From Shimia sp. R9_2 (GTDB lineage: Bacteria; Pseudomonadota; Alphaproteobacteria; Rhodobacterales; Rhodobacteraceae): a DNA stretch of 64,000 bases. Where the stretch lies: positions 372,001-436,000 of the forward strand of contig NZ_JAGHRO010000001.1 in NCBI RefSeq assembly GCF_017743735.1, read 5' to 3'. Under the pieces are notes generated by a model. It was given only the letters and a program-made list of their open reading frames with translations. It was not told the DNA's origin and ran no database searches. Below, in pieces: positions 1 through 8,585 of the stretch. The translations under genes and the position numbers were made by a program. Numbering within the stretch: position 1 is the first letter of the stretch; every line of letters begins with the position of its first letter.

Positions 1-29
1 CGGTAGCGCACAATTTCAATAACAGACAT
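1..29 (-). CDS. 5' end of an unidentified gene, cut by the window edge
   Basis: A minus-strand ATG at 29 opens a frame reading MSVIEIVRY up to the window edge. It is preceded at the right distance by a good ribosome binding site (AGGAG at 36-40 on the plus-strand numbering). Only nine codons are visible, so no family can be assigned. The gene is divergent from rlmN, and the gap between them holds a perfect inverted repeat. Confidence 0.5.
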
Positions 30-76
30 TTTGGTCTCCTATGTGGTCTGTTTCGATATCCGCCTTGTGTCACAGC

Positions 77-101
77 CCAACTGACACGGTCTGTCAGTTG
101 G
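77..101. promoter_or_regulatory. Perfect 10-bp inverted repeat between divergent genes
   Basis: CCAACTGACA at 77-86 and TGTCAGTTGG at 92-101 are exact reverse complements separated by CGGTC. The element lies between the truncated minus-strand gene and rlmN. A dyad operator fits the divergent arrangement. A stem-loop in one transcript is the alternative; only a short TTTT follows it, so a terminator is less likely. Confidence 0.5.
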
Positions 102-193
102 TTTTGGAGTCAGCCAGGTTTTCTGGCAATATTTGCAAAACGCCCTAAATGGTGTATCTGCACCGCTTGAATTCCCAGATGAGTCCCTGAGCC

Positions 194-1387
194 ATGAGTA
201 CCTCCGCGCCAATCACGCAGGACGTGATGACCATTCCCCGTAAGCTGCCTGAGGGCGGCAAGATCAATCTCGTTGGTTTGACCCGTGATCAGATGCGGGA
301 AGTTCTGATTTCTAATGGGACCAAGGAGAAGCAGGCCAAGATGCGCGTTGGGCAAATCTGGCAGTGGATTTATCAATGGGGCGTGCGTGATTTTCACGAG
401 ATGACCAACCTGTCCAAAGCCTATCGGGCAGAGTTGGATGAGGTCTTTGAAATTGCCATTCCTGAAGTCATCACCAAACAGGTGAGCGAGGACGGGACCC
501 GGAAATATCTGGTGCGTATTGCCGGCGGGCATGAGGTAGAGGTGGTCTACATCCCAGAGGATGATCGTGGTACGCTATGTATCTCCTCTCAGGTCGGGTG
601 CACGCTGACCTGCTCTTTCTGCCATACAGGCACACAGAAACTGGTGCGCAATTTGACGGCGGCGGAAATTATCGGTCAGCTGATGATGGCGCGTGATGAT
701 CTTGAAGAATGGCCGGTGCCTGGTGCGCCTAAAGACGAGACGCGCCTGCTCTCCAATATTGTTCTGATGGGCATGGGTGAGCCGCTCTACAATTTCGATA
801 ATGTGCGTGACGCGATGAAGATTGCGATGGACCCGGAAGGGATTTCTCTGTCTCGTCGCCGTATCACGCTGTCGACCTCTGGCGTTGTTCCGGAGATTGC
901 ACGCACGGCTGAAGAGATTGGCTGTCTGCTCGCGATTTCCTTCCATGCCACGACCAACGAAACCCGTGACGTGTTGGTTCCGATCAACAAGCGTTGGAAC
1001 ATTGACGAGTTGTTGCAGGCCCTTGCCGATTATCCAAAAGTCTCCAACTCCGAGCGGATCACCTTTGAGTATGTGATGTTGGATGGTGTGAACGATACCG
1101 ACGAAGACGCCCACCGTCTGATCGACCATATCAAACGCTACAACATTCCGGCCAAGATCAACCTAATCCCCTTCAACGAATGGCCTGGCGCGCCTTATAA
1201 ACGCAGCTCCAACAACCGCATCCGCGCGTTTGCCAATATCATTTATCAGGCGGGCTATGCCTCCCCGATCCGCAAGACCCGCGGTGAAGATATCATGGCG
1301 GCTTGCGGTCAGTTGAAATCCGCAACAGAGCGGGCGCGCAAATCGCGCAAGCAAATTGCGGAAGAGGCGGGGCTTTCACAGCCCTAA
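194..1387 (+). CDS. rlmN: 23S rRNA (adenine(2503)-C(2))-methyltransferase RlmN
   Basis: A radical-SAM methyltransferase that places C2-methyl on A2503 of 23S rRNA (and A37 of some tRNAs in the family). The radical-SAM CxxxCxxC motif is at C136, C140 and C143 (CTLTCSFC). The GMGEPL motif follows in the middle of the protein. The second catalytic cysteine is near residue 371 in the C-terminal [11 protein letters not shown] segment. At 397 residues it has the normal length for alphaproteobacterial RlmN. The start is uncertain: the ATG at 194 has no clear Shine-Dalgarno, while the in-frame ATG at 227 follows AGGAC and would remove 11 residues. Confidence 0.95.
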   Translation: MSTSAPITQDVMTIPRKLPEGGKINLVGLTRDQMREVLISNGTKEKQAKMRVGQIWQWIYQWGVRDFHEMTNLSKAYRAELDEVFEIAIPEVITKQVSEDGTRKYLVRIAGGHEVEVVYIPEDDRGTLCISSQVGCTLTCSFCHTGTQKLVRNLTAAEIIGQLMMARDDLEEWPVPGAPKDETRLLSNIVLMGMGEPLYNFDNVRDAMKIAMDPEGISLSRRRITLSTSGVVPEIARTAEEIGCLLAISFHATTNETRDVLVPINKRWNIDELLQALADYPKVSNSERITFEYVMLDGVNDTDEDAHRLIDHIKRYNIPAKINLIPFNEWPGAPYKRSSNNRIRAFANIIYQAGYASPIRKTRGEDIMAACGQLKSATERARKSRKQIAEEAGLSQP

Positions 1388-1466
1388 GCCTTTGGCGCTG
1401 CAACGGGTTGGAAAGCTTTGCAAATTTGGGTAATCTGATTGTGGTTTTCATCACGGAAGAGTTGTT

Positions 1467-1868
1467 ATGCCCAAATTTGTGCTTTCCACCGCTGCGCATC
1501 TGATCGCCAACGCGGTCGGCCTTATCCTAGCCAGTGTTCTGCTGCCAGGGTTTTCCATTGGCATCTTGGGCGCAATCATTGTGACATTGGTTTTCACGGT
1601 GGTGTCGGTTGTGCTTCTGCCAGTGGTTCGCAAAATTGCGGAGAAGAAGCTGCCGGAGCTTTTGGGTGGCATTTCACTTGTTGTGTCCTTCGCTGGCTTG
1701 CTCATCACCGAACTGCTTGTTTCAGATTTTACCATCGGCGGGGTCGCCAACCTGCTCGCAGCGACATTGATTGTCTGGCTTGGCGCGTTGATTTCAGGGG
1801 TGTTGCTGCCGAAGTATCTGTTCCCATCTTTGGCAGAGGCCAAATCCCAAAAGGTTAACAAAGCCTAA
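1467..1868 (+). CDS. Small four-helix membrane protein, phage-holin-4-superfamily-like
   Basis: A 133-residue protein that is almost entirely hydrophobic. Its four predicted membrane segments lie near residues 5-25, 30-52, 66-86 and 93-115, with a short charged stretch (RKIAEKKLPE) between the second and third and a polar C-terminus. The pattern resembles the 4-TM proteins of the phage_holin_4 superfamily, which are common chromosomal membrane proteins of unknown role. No lysis genes are nearby, so a phage origin is not supported. It follows rlmN after 79 bp with no visible terminator and has a GGAAG ribosome binding site. Confidence 0.6.
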   Translation: MPKFVLSTAAHLIANAVGLILASVLLPGFSIGILGAIIVTLVFTVVSVVLLPVVRKIAEKKLPELLGGISLVVSFAGLLITELLVSDFTIGGVANLLAATLIVWLGALISGVLLPKYLFPSLAEAKSQKVNKA

Positions 1869-1947
1869 AACTTTTCACAGTTAGGCGCCAATTCAGTCGA
1901 GATCGGTCTTCAGTTTCCTTTCTGTAAACAACGGGAAGGAAGGCACG

Positions 1948-2157
1948 ATGATACCTACTCAAATTCTTAGCACTGAGATTGAAGCACCTGTCTTGGATAT
2001 TCTGAAGCGAGAGCGGGATCAGGCTTTGAGTGCGCGTGAATGGAAGTTTCGCCTCGCGGGCTATGGATATGCCATCAAGGATGTGGCCGGTGCGCAGGTT
2101 GTGACCAAGTTGCCTCAGGGTACAGAGATCGGCGTTCTACCAAAGCAGTTTCACTAA
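1948..2157 (+). CDS. Small hypothetical protein (69 aa)
   Basis: A short soluble protein with a strong ribosome binding site (GGGAAGGAAGG) before the ATG. It begins with a hydrophobic-acidic stretch, has a basic middle (KRERDQALSAREWKFRLAGYGY) and ends with KQFH. No domain is recognised. The clean ribosome binding site and ordinary codon use suggest a real gene. It is convergent with the LOG-family gene that ends at 2245. Confidence 0.55.
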   Translation: MIPTQILSTEIEAPVLDILKRERDQALSAREWKFRLAGYGYAIKDVAGAQVVTKLPQGTEIGVLPKQFH

Positions 2158-2244
2158 GGCGGCCAGACCGGGCATATAAGCAGTTGCCAGAACTGTGACG
2201 CCCCGAAAATATCGGAGCGCCTGAAATTTCTGGGTGTGTTGGGC

Positions 2245-3078
2245 TCAGCGGCCGGGAATCTCCGCGCGGCGGGAATAATCTTTCCAGTTGTCGAGCACCT
2301 CAACAGCCTCTTCAGCGGTTTCCACGAACTGGAAGAGATCCAGATCATCAGCCGAGATAGTGCCTGCGTCTGAAAGAGCGTCCCAATTGATGATGCTTTC
2401 CCAAAATGCACGCCCGAACAACAGGAACGGGACGCGCTGCATCCGCCCTGTCTGAATGAGCGTCAGGGCTTCGAACAGCTCATCAAGCGTGCCAAACCCG
2501 CCAGGGAACACACAGATGGCCCGTGCACGCATCAGAAAGTGCATCTTGCGTATCGCAAAATAATGGAAGTTGAAGCACAGGTCCGGGGATACATATTCGT
2601 TTGGCGCCTGTTCGTGAGGCAGTACGATGTTAAGGCCAATTGAGCGCCCACCGGCCTCCATTGCGCCACGGTTGCCCGCCTCCATCACGCCGGGGCCGCC
2701 ACCCGTGACGATCACGTTCTTCTTGCCATCGCTGGCTTTGGTCACGATCTGAGCAAACTTGCGTGCCTCATCATAAAAGGACGACAAATCTGCCAAAGTC
2801 TGCGTGCGTGCAGTCTTCTTTTTGGCGGGTTCGGGAATGCGCGCGCCGCCAAACAGCACCACGGTGCTTTCAATACCGTGTTCGTCGAGCGCCAGTTCTG
2901 GCTTCAGAAGCTCAAGCTGCAACCTGACCGGGCGCAGCTCATCCCGACACAGGAAATCAGCGTCCGCAAAGGCCAATCTGTAAGAAGGGGCACGGGTTTG
3001 TGGAGTGTCCGGGACATGTGACGCGGTTTCACGATCTGAATGGGCATCAGACAATGGGTGGGGGCGTTCGTCCTGCAT
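2245..3078 (-). CDS. LOG-family (TIGR00730) Rossmann-fold nucleotide phosphoribohydrolase-like protein
   Basis: A cytosolic Rossmann-fold protein of the lysine-decarboxylase-like LOG family. Characterised members release the base from nucleoside 5'-monophosphates, including cytokinin ribotides in plants and some bacteria. The hallmark motifs are present: GGGPGVMEA at residues 126-134 and PGGFGTLDE at 192-200. The 277-residue form has an N-terminal extension of about 70 residues, as in the longer bacterial subtype. The start ATG at 3078 follows AAGGA. The name lysine decarboxylase, often attached to this family, is not justified. Its physiological substrate here is unknown. Confidence 0.85.
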   Translation of the reverse strand: MQDERPHPLSDAHSDRETASHVPDTPQTRAPSYRLAFADADFLCRDELRPVRLQLELLKPELALDEHGIESTVVLFGGARIPEPAKKKTARTQTLADLSSFYDEARKFAQIVTKASDGKKNVIVTGGGPGVMEAGNRGAMEAGGRSIGLNIVLPHEQAPNEYVSPDLCFNFHYFAIRKMHFLMRARAICVFPGGFGTLDELFEALTLIQTGRMQRVPFLLFGRAFWESIINWDALSDAGTISADDLDLFQFVETAEEAVEVLDNWKDYSRRAEIPGR

Positions 3079-3154
3079 GGTGTTGGTCCTTGCTTGCGCG
3101 TTTAGCTCAGGCCTATAGGTTTCACGTTAACAAAGCCAGTAACAGGGATGCAAA

Positions 3155-4078
3155 ATGGACTGGAACGCCGAGATAAAAGCCGCTGCTGCGCGCATAGATG
3201 GACATATTGTGCGCACACCTGTGATGACAGTGGATGGCGGGTTTGGCCTGAGTCACAGCATCGAGATGAAGCTGGAGCAGCTGCAGCACACCGGCACATT
3301 CAAGGCGCGCGGGGCATTTAACACCCTGCTATCTCGTGACGTACCTGCGGCAGGTCTGGTCGCAGCTTCTGGTGGCAATCATGGTGCGGCGGTGGCTTAC
3401 GCCGCGCATCAGCTAGGTCACAAGGCTCGAATCTATTTGCCGGAAATGGCGGGCCCGGCAAAGGTTGCGCTCATCAAGGATGCGGGGGCAGATTTGCAGG
3501 TTGTACCGGGCGCCTATGCGGACGCTTTTGAGCAGGCGACGGCCTATGAGGCAGAAACCGGCGCGATGCAAATACACGCCTATGACGCGCTGGCGACGGT
3601 GGCAGGGCAGGGCACTTTGGCTTTGGAATGGGAAGAGCAGGGGCTGGATGCCGACACTGTTCTGATCGCCGTGGGCGGTGGCGGTTTGATTGCGGGGGCG
3701 ATGGCTTGGTTTGACGGTCGCCGTCGTGTGGTCGCTGTTGAGCCGGAAACGTCCTGCGCGCTCAATGCTGCGCTGGGCGCTGGGTCTCCGGTGGATGTAG
3801 AGGTATCGGGCGTCGCTGCAAACGCGCTGGGTGCCAAGCGCATTGGGCAAATTTGCTATGACCTCGCAGTGTCCACTGGAGCGGAGTCCATTTTGGTCTC
3901 AGATGACGCGATCACACGCGCGCAACAGGCGCTTTGGCGCGAGCGTCGTCTGCTTGTGGAACCGGCGGGGGCAACCGCTCTCGCGGCGTTGATGTCGGGC
4001 GCTTATGTGCCGGAGCCTGGTGAAAAAGTTGCTGTGCTGGTCTGCGGAGCCAATATTGCGCCCGATCCGATGCAATAA
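3155..4078 (+). CDS. PLP-dependent threonine/serine dehydratase-like enzyme
   Basis: A fold-type II PLP enzyme of the threonine dehydratase / serine racemase group. The Schiff-base lysine is K50 in TGTFKARGAFN. The substrate loop SGGNHG is at 72-77, and the glycine-rich phosphate-binding loop GGGGLIAG is at 174-181. At 307 residues it is a catabolic-type enzyme without the ACT regulatory domain of biosynthetic IlvA. It probably deaminates L-threonine or L-serine, but serine racemase or beta-hydroxyaspartate dehydratase activity cannot be excluded by sequence. It is divergent from the LOG-family gene. Confidence 0.8.
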   Translation: MDWNAEIKAAAARIDGHIVRTPVMTVDGGFGLSHSIEMKLEQLQHTGTFKARGAFNTLLSRDVPAAGLVAASGGNHGAAVAYAAHQLGHKARIYLPEMAGPAKVALIKDAGADLQVVPGAYADAFEQATAYEAETGAMQIHAYDALATVAGQGTLALEWEEQGLDADTVLIAVGGGGLIAGAMAWFDGRRRVVAVEPETSCALNAALGAGSPVDVEVSGVAANALGAKRIGQICYDLAVSTGAESILVSDDAITRAQQALWRERRLLVEPAGATALAALMSGAYVPEPGEKVAVLVCGANIAPDPMQ

Positions 4079-4156
4079 TGGTCGCAAAGAGGACGTGACG
4101 GCTGCGTCCGATCTCGTTAGATAAGCGTGAACTCAAGACATCCGGAGCCTGAAGAC

Positions 4157-4984
4157 ATGTCCAATGCCCAACTGGAACAAGCCATCGAAGCCGCATGGGA
4201 TGCGCGCGATACCATCACCTCTGCGACCGCCGGCGAAACCCGCGAGGCGATCGAAGACACGCTGAACGCGCTGGACAGCGGCAGCCTGCGCGTTGCTGAG
4301 AAACTCGAAAGCGGCGATTGGCATGTGAACCAGTGGGCCAAAAAGGCTGTGCTGCTTGGCTTCCGCATCAAAGATATGGAAATCCAGGATGGCGGCCCGC
4401 AAGGCTCCGGCTGGTGGGACAAAGTCGACAGCAAGTTCAAAGGCTGGGGCGAGACCCAGTGGAAAGAGGCAGGCTTCCGTGCTGTGCCTAACTGTGTTGT
4501 TCGCAAATCCGCTTATATCGCACCTGGTGTGGTGTTGATGCCATCTTTCGTGAACCTCGGCGCCTATGTTGATGAAGGCACTATGGTCGACACTTGGGCC
4601 ACCGTTGGTTCTTGTGCGCAGATTGGTAAAAACGTGCACCTCTCAGGCGGCGTGGGTATCGGCGGCGTGCTGGAGCCCATGCAAGCGGGCCCAACCATCA
4701 TAGAAGACAACTGCTTTATCGGCGCACGTTCAGAGGTGGTCGAGGGTTGTATCGTGCGTGAAGGCTCGGTGTTGGGCATGGGTGTCTTCATTGGCCAATC
4801 TACCAAGATCGTGGATCGTGAAACCGGCGAAGTGATGTACGGCGAAGTGCCGCCATACTCCGTGGTTGTTGCTGGCTCCATGCCGTCCAAGAATGGTGTG
4901 AACCTCTATTGCGCTGTGATCGTGAAGCGCGTTGACGAAAAAACACGCTCCAAGACCGGTATCAACGAGCTGCTTCGCGACTGA
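4157..4984 (+). CDS. dapD: 2,3,4,5-tetrahydropyridine-2,6-dicarboxylate N-succinyltransferase DapD
   Basis: Transfers succinyl from succinyl-CoA to tetrahydrodipicolinate in the succinylase branch of lysine and meso-diaminopimelate synthesis. The protein has a helical N-terminal domain followed by a left-handed beta-helix of hexapeptide repeats (for example [29 protein letters not shown]), as in trimeric DapD. The ATG at 4157 follows CGGAG and gives 275 residues, the normal family length. The longer GTG start at 4127 is rejected. The pathway partner dapE lies 3.6 kb downstream. A terminator follows at 5014. Confidence 0.95.
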   Translation: MSNAQLEQAIEAAWDARDTITSATAGETREAIEDTLNALDSGSLRVAEKLESGDWHVNQWAKKAVLLGFRIKDMEIQDGGPQGSGWWDKVDSKFKGWGETQWKEAGFRAVPNCVVRKSAYIAPGVVLMPSFVNLGAYVDEGTMVDTWATVGSCAQIGKNVHLSGGVGIGGVLEPMQAGPTIIEDNCFIGARSEVVEGCIVREGSVLGMGVFIGQSTKIVDRETGEVMYGEVPPYSVVVAGSMPSKNGVNLYCAVIVKRVDEKTRSKTGINELLRD

Positions 4985-5013
4985 TTTGGCAGCGGCCACT
5001 GACTGAAACAAAT

Positions 5014-5046
5014 GAAGGCGCTCTCGGGATTGAGCGCCTTCTTTCT
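5014..5046 (+). terminator. Rho-independent terminator of dapD
   Basis: GAAGGCGCTC (5014-5023) pairs perfectly with GAGCGCCTTC (5032-5041) across an 8-nt loop and is followed by TTTCT. It starts 30 bp after the dapD stop codon. Confidence 0.8.
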
Positions 5047-5177
5047 ATCCATCAGATGCCGAAGCCTGTATGGGAGCACTGAACGAGGATCGCTCAGCCC
5101 ATTTATCCGACCAAGATCCACCTGTGTGTGCATCATAAAGTGAGATCAAGGTAGAACAAACAAAGGAAAGCATCGCG

Positions 5178-5543
5178 ATGGCCCAAGAGAAGAAAAAGAA
5201 AACACGCCAACAGGTCTACACTTTGTTGGTTCAGGTTGGGCGCAAAGACGGTGATGGTCTGCCCGAAGAAGCGACCGGTGGCGCGCTTATGATCTATGCC
5301 AGTGGCGTGGACGAAGCGGAGGCTGTGCGTGAAACGGTTGCGATCCTGAAGCAGGCAGACCTCAACCCGCTTGACGTGACCGGATATGGCACCATTGAGG
5401 AGCGCGAAGCGCAGGGCCATGAAATTGACGGGCAAGAGCGCGAGTTGATGCAGCGCGCGCTCGATGAAAACTCCGTTGTTGTCGCGCAGATGACTCCGTT
5501 CTTTCACGGCGAAGAAAGCGAAGGCGAAAGCACCGAACATTAA
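5178..5543 (+). CDS. Hypothetical protein (121 aa), soluble and acidic
   Basis: A small cytosolic protein with a lysine-rich start (MAQEKKKKTRQQ), a compact alpha/beta-looking core and an acidic tail (EESEGESTEH). No catalytic motif or known domain is recognised. An AAAGGAAAG ribosome binding site lies just before the ATG. It sits alone between the dapD terminator and the convergent Hint-protein gene, whose stop is only 14 bp away. Confidence 0.6.
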   Translation: MAQEKKKKTRQQVYTLLVQVGRKDGDGLPEEATGGALMIYASGVDEAEAVRETVAILKQADLNPLDVTGYGTIEEREAQGHEIDGQERELMQRALDENSVVVAQMTPFFHGEESEGESTEH

Positions 5544-5557
5544 GTTCGGCTTTTGAC

Positions 5558-6652
5558 CTACGCGGCCCGTTGGGCGGCAAGTGTGAGTGCGTCAAACTCT
5601 CTAAGTACCGGATAGGCCGTGCGAGAGTGCTCAGGCAGTTTCGCGCGTGGATAGCCAGATAGCATACTCGCGTTCAAAATTTCCCGCTTGCGACGCAGTC
5701 GACCAATGTCGAAGCTCTCCAGATAGGTTCCTGCCACCAAAACGGCGGCATGGTCTGGCAGCAGCAATTGGCAGTATGTCGTAAGTGGGGTGGAGCCACC
5801 GCTGGTCGCCGCATTTCCGTGAAGGAGATGGCCTGCTGGCACCAACACATATTCTGCCCCGAACATATACTCGACCCGGCTTCCGCCAATCACCAGCCTT
5901 TGGGTGGGGCTTGTCACAATGTCTTGGGCGAGACCAAAAAAAGGCGCGCGCAGTCTGATAGGAGCGAAATGGCCGGCTGCTGGCACAGTGCGCATGATAT
6001 TGGACAGAACAGGTACAAGATCACCGGTGGACGTTTGGACAACATCGCCGCGCCGCAGGCTGCCTACCGGCTGATAGCCGCGGTCTGTCATCACTGGCGT
6101 CTCCGGAGACAAGCTCGGCATAGGGCCTATGGGCTCGATGCGATTTGAGAAGGCGATAAAGCACACATCGTTGGCAAGGGTGCGGGTTTCCGCGAGCACT
6201 GTGCAGGCCTTGACGTCTTCAGGGCTGAGCGCGATCGGTGCCTTGATGCTGCGATGTGCCACGCGAAACGTGCCCGGTTGTTCGACTGACAGACGTCCCA
6301 ATCCTACTGTCAGATCCCAGGAGTACGTGACCCGCAAGGCATCGGCCCGACCGATGGTGTCCAGATTGACTGCGCCGTGACAGGTGCGGCCGGCACGGTT
6401 CATGACCAATACCACGCCGCCACCGGGCACCGCCTGCAGAGAAAAGCGCACCCCGTGGCCGTCAACTTGCCGAAAAGCCAACAGCGTTTGTGGACGATCA
6501 TATGGGGATGCACGCATCTCAAGCACAACACTTCCGCGCGTCATCGGTGTCTCGTCGACACCCGTATCGGTCCCCGCGCCAACGCCCAGATGGGCCAACC
6601 CATTTGCGCAAAAGAGGGCTCGGGATTTGTCCAGTAAGCCGATCCAGCTCAT
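5558..6652 (-). CDS. Hint-domain protein with degenerate catalytic residues
   Basis: A 364-residue protein. The N-terminal half (about 30-170) is beta-rich and may be a LamG-like or jelly-roll domain. Residues about 178-340 align without large gaps to the Hint domain of the neighbouring 524-residue protein. Shared blocks are RRGDVVQT / NIGDLVET, APIRLRAPFFG / APIHIAANTFG, and YMFGAEYVLVPAGHLL / LLFGEEEVLVAARDLV. In that alignment the nucleophile cysteine becomes S180 and the block-B histidine becomes Q251, so normal self-cleavage is doubtful. There is no signal peptide. It lies 66 bp downstream of the intact Hint gene, probably in the same transcript. Confidence 0.75.
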   Translation of the reverse strand: MSWIGLLDKSRALFCANGLAHLGVGAGTDTGVDETPMTRGSVVLEMRASPYDRPQTLLAFRQVDGHGVRFSLQAVPGGGVVLVMNRAGRTCHGAVNLDTIGRADALRVTYSWDLTVGLGRLSVEQPGTFRVAHRSIKAPIALSPEDVKACTVLAETRTLANDVCFIAFSNRIEPIGPMPSLSPETPVMTDRGYQPVGSLRRGDVVQTSTGDLVPVLSNIMRTVPAAGHFAPIRLRAPFFGLAQDIVTSPTQRLVIGGSRVEYMFGAEYVLVPAGHLLHGNAATSGGSTPLTTYCQLLLPDHAAVLVAGTYLESFDIGRLRRKREILNASMLSGYPRAKLPEHSRTAYPVLREFDALTLAAQRAA

Positions 6653-6718
6653 GTGGCGTTGCTCCTGAATGGGGCAGAATTTGGATATGCCTGTGCGGAG
6701 TTCATACGCGCCACACGA

Positions 6719-8293
6719 TTATTCTGCCGCGATGGCAGCAAGATGCGTCATTGCAGCAACTTCGTAGCTGCGCAGCCCGCGCCGTGCCATCGGACCATAT
6801 CCCTCTCCGGAATCCCGGTCGATTTCCGGAAAAATGGCGCAGATTTCATCCACAATTTCCGCTTCAAAGCTGGCAGAAGTCTGAGGCCCCGGCAAAAAAC
6901 TCTCAGTTGGCAGATTCTCTGAAAACACAATCTGATGCTCGTCAAACAGCAGGTGCACATATTCAACCGTGCCACCAGGCACCCGCCGCACAGACTGATC
7001 GTTGACCAGATCCCGCGCAGCCACTAAGACCTCTTCTTCGCCAAAAAGCAGTTCTGCCCACGCGTTCTGCATCAGAACGCGATGCAGGGGGGACAGTTTG
7101 AGGCTGCGATGCTTGCCAAAAGTGTTAGCGGCGATGTGGATGGGGGCCAGATTGCCCTCAGCTGGCACCTCTCGCCGCCCGACCCAACGAATGGGTTGCG
7201 CGCCATTGTCCATGGTCTCCACCAAGTCGCCGATGTTCAGACATTCCACCGGGACCTCGCCGTAAGGGGTGCGAATGAACGTGCCTGCGGTGAAACAGGG
7301 GGCCTGATTTACGGTGACAAAGCCCACATCCGTGGTGCCGTTGTTATCGTCGACCGTATAGGAGAAATTGACCACTTCTTCGTCGTCATCACCCACAAGC
7401 GTGAGTGTCCCATCGCCGTTGACCGTCACTTCTTGTCCGCTGGGCAGGGTGATGGTCCCCCCCGCGGCAACAGGCTGGCCGGAGATATGGGTGATGGTGA
7501 GAGAGTTGCCGGTGTCGTTCACATCATTGGCAAGCACATCGATTGTGCGTGTGCCATCGATTGGCAGGTTCACCTCATCGAGATTGGCAACCAAGGAAGT
7601 TTGCAGTGAGTTCGCCGCGATCAGTAGCGAGCTGTCATAGCTGCTGTCGGAAACATCCGCGATGACGATGCGAATGGTGTTCAACCCTTCCGTGATGTTG
7701 AATTTCAACGTCATGGTCTGGGTAAACCCGTCCATCTCGGTGTTGAATTGGCTACCAGTGTTGTCGACAAAGAGGCTTTCGTTGTTTCCCGTGTTGATGT
7801 TTCGGGGGTCTACGTCACCATCGCCAATCGCCAGCGGCACATAAGTTCCGTTGACGGAGACAGCCACAAAATCCTGATAGATCGAGTTGGTGAACTCCGG
7901 ATATTCTTCGGAGGCAAAGACAAATTGCATTGTCATCTGGCTGGCTTCAGTGGCCGTGAAGGACACATCCAAGTAAGCCGCATCAAAGGTTGAAGTGCCC
8001 GCAATCGCGTTGAATTCGGGGTTGTTGTCTTCGCCATTGGTGTTTGAAGAGCGGTTGGTCCGCTGGTTAAAAGCACCAAATCTGTTGGAAAAGTTGGTGG
8101 CTCGACCTGTTGAGAGGATCACCCCGGAGTCGCTTGGTGTGGCTTCCGGAGATAGGGAATCGCCGTCGGTATAAATGCCAGATGATGTGCTTTGTCCGCT
8201 GTAGGATGCAGAAACGATTGTGACATCATCGCCGAAAATGGTTTCGGCCATGTCGATCGCGGAGGCACCGGTGTTGATTGGTACTCTGGGCAT
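6719..8293 (-). CDS. Choice-of-anchor-L-like exported protein with C-terminal Hint domain
   Basis: A 524-residue protein read from the ATG at 8293, which has a GGGAAGAG ribosome binding site; the longer start at 8326 lacks one. Residues 1-235 resemble choice-of-anchor L extracellular domains, with conserved segments such as DSGVILSTGRA and FVFASEEYPEF. Residues 240-330 form a cadherin/Ig-like repeat (LANDVNDTG to YTVDDNNGT). A Hint domain follows, starting at C333 (CFTAGTFI), with its block-B SPLH at 401-404. No Sec signal is visible, so type I secretion is the likely route, but no transporter genes lie beside it. Hint domains of this class self-cleave or self-process. Confidence 0.8.
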   Translation of the reverse strand: MPRVPINTGASAIDMAETIFGDDVTIVSASYSGQSTSSGIYTDGDSLSPEATPSDSGVILSTGRATNFSNRFGAFNQRTNRSSNTNGEDNNPEFNAIAGTSTFDAAYLDVSFTATEASQMTMQFVFASEEYPEFTNSIYQDFVAVSVNGTYVPLAIGDGDVDPRNINTGNNESLFVDNTGSQFNTEMDGFTQTMTLKFNITEGLNTIRIVIADVSDSSYDSSLLIAANSLQTSLVANLDEVNLPIDGTRTIDVLANDVNDTGNSLTITHISGQPVAAGGTITLPSGQEVTVNGDGTLTLVGDDDEEVVNFSYTVDDNNGTTDVGFVTVNQAPCFTAGTFIRTPYGEVPVECLNIGDLVETMDNGAQPIRWVGRREVPAEGNLAPIHIAANTFGKHRSLKLSPLHRVLMQNAWAELLFGEEEVLVAARDLVNDQSVRRVPGGTVEYVHLLFDEHQIVFSENLPTESFLPGPQTSASFEAEIVDEICAIFPEIDRDSGEGYGPMARRGLRSYEVAAMTHLAAIAAE

Positions 8294-8585
8294 GTTGCTC
8301 TTCCCTGCTTCCAACAGGCACATCACGCATCAGAGACCACACCGGAGGATCCGGGTGATGATAAAACCTCATGGCGCAGCTTTTTGCTGATCGTTTCCAT
8401 GGGGGCGGCTTTCGCCAACTGCTGGTGACCTGCCTCGGTCGATTTTTATTAACAATCAGTAAATCGGAACCTTTGGGGTTTGTTAAGAGGTTAGGGCTGA
8501 AGCCTCACGCTTTGTGGCGGAAATGTGGCTTTCCGGTCCTGTCTTCCTGTGCCACAAGACCATGACCGAAAATGAGGATGCGCCC
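8294..8585. other. Intergenic region between the divergent Hint operon and dapE
   Basis: About 290 bp with no convincing gene. It must carry the promoters of the Hint operon (minus) and dapE (plus). An A/T-rich stretch at 8446-8465 (TTTTTATTAACAATCAGTAAA) is the best candidate promoter or regulator region. I cannot assign boxes with confidence. Confidence 0.4.

Noticed and set aside
1467-1868. Phage holin / prophage remnant
   Set aside because: The protein resembles the phage_holin_4 superfamily, but no lysin, structural or integrase genes lie nearby and the superfamily is common on chromosomes.
2245-3078. Lysine decarboxylase
   Set aside because: The old family name rests on misannotation. 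The PGGFGT motif marks LOG-type nucleotide hydrolases.
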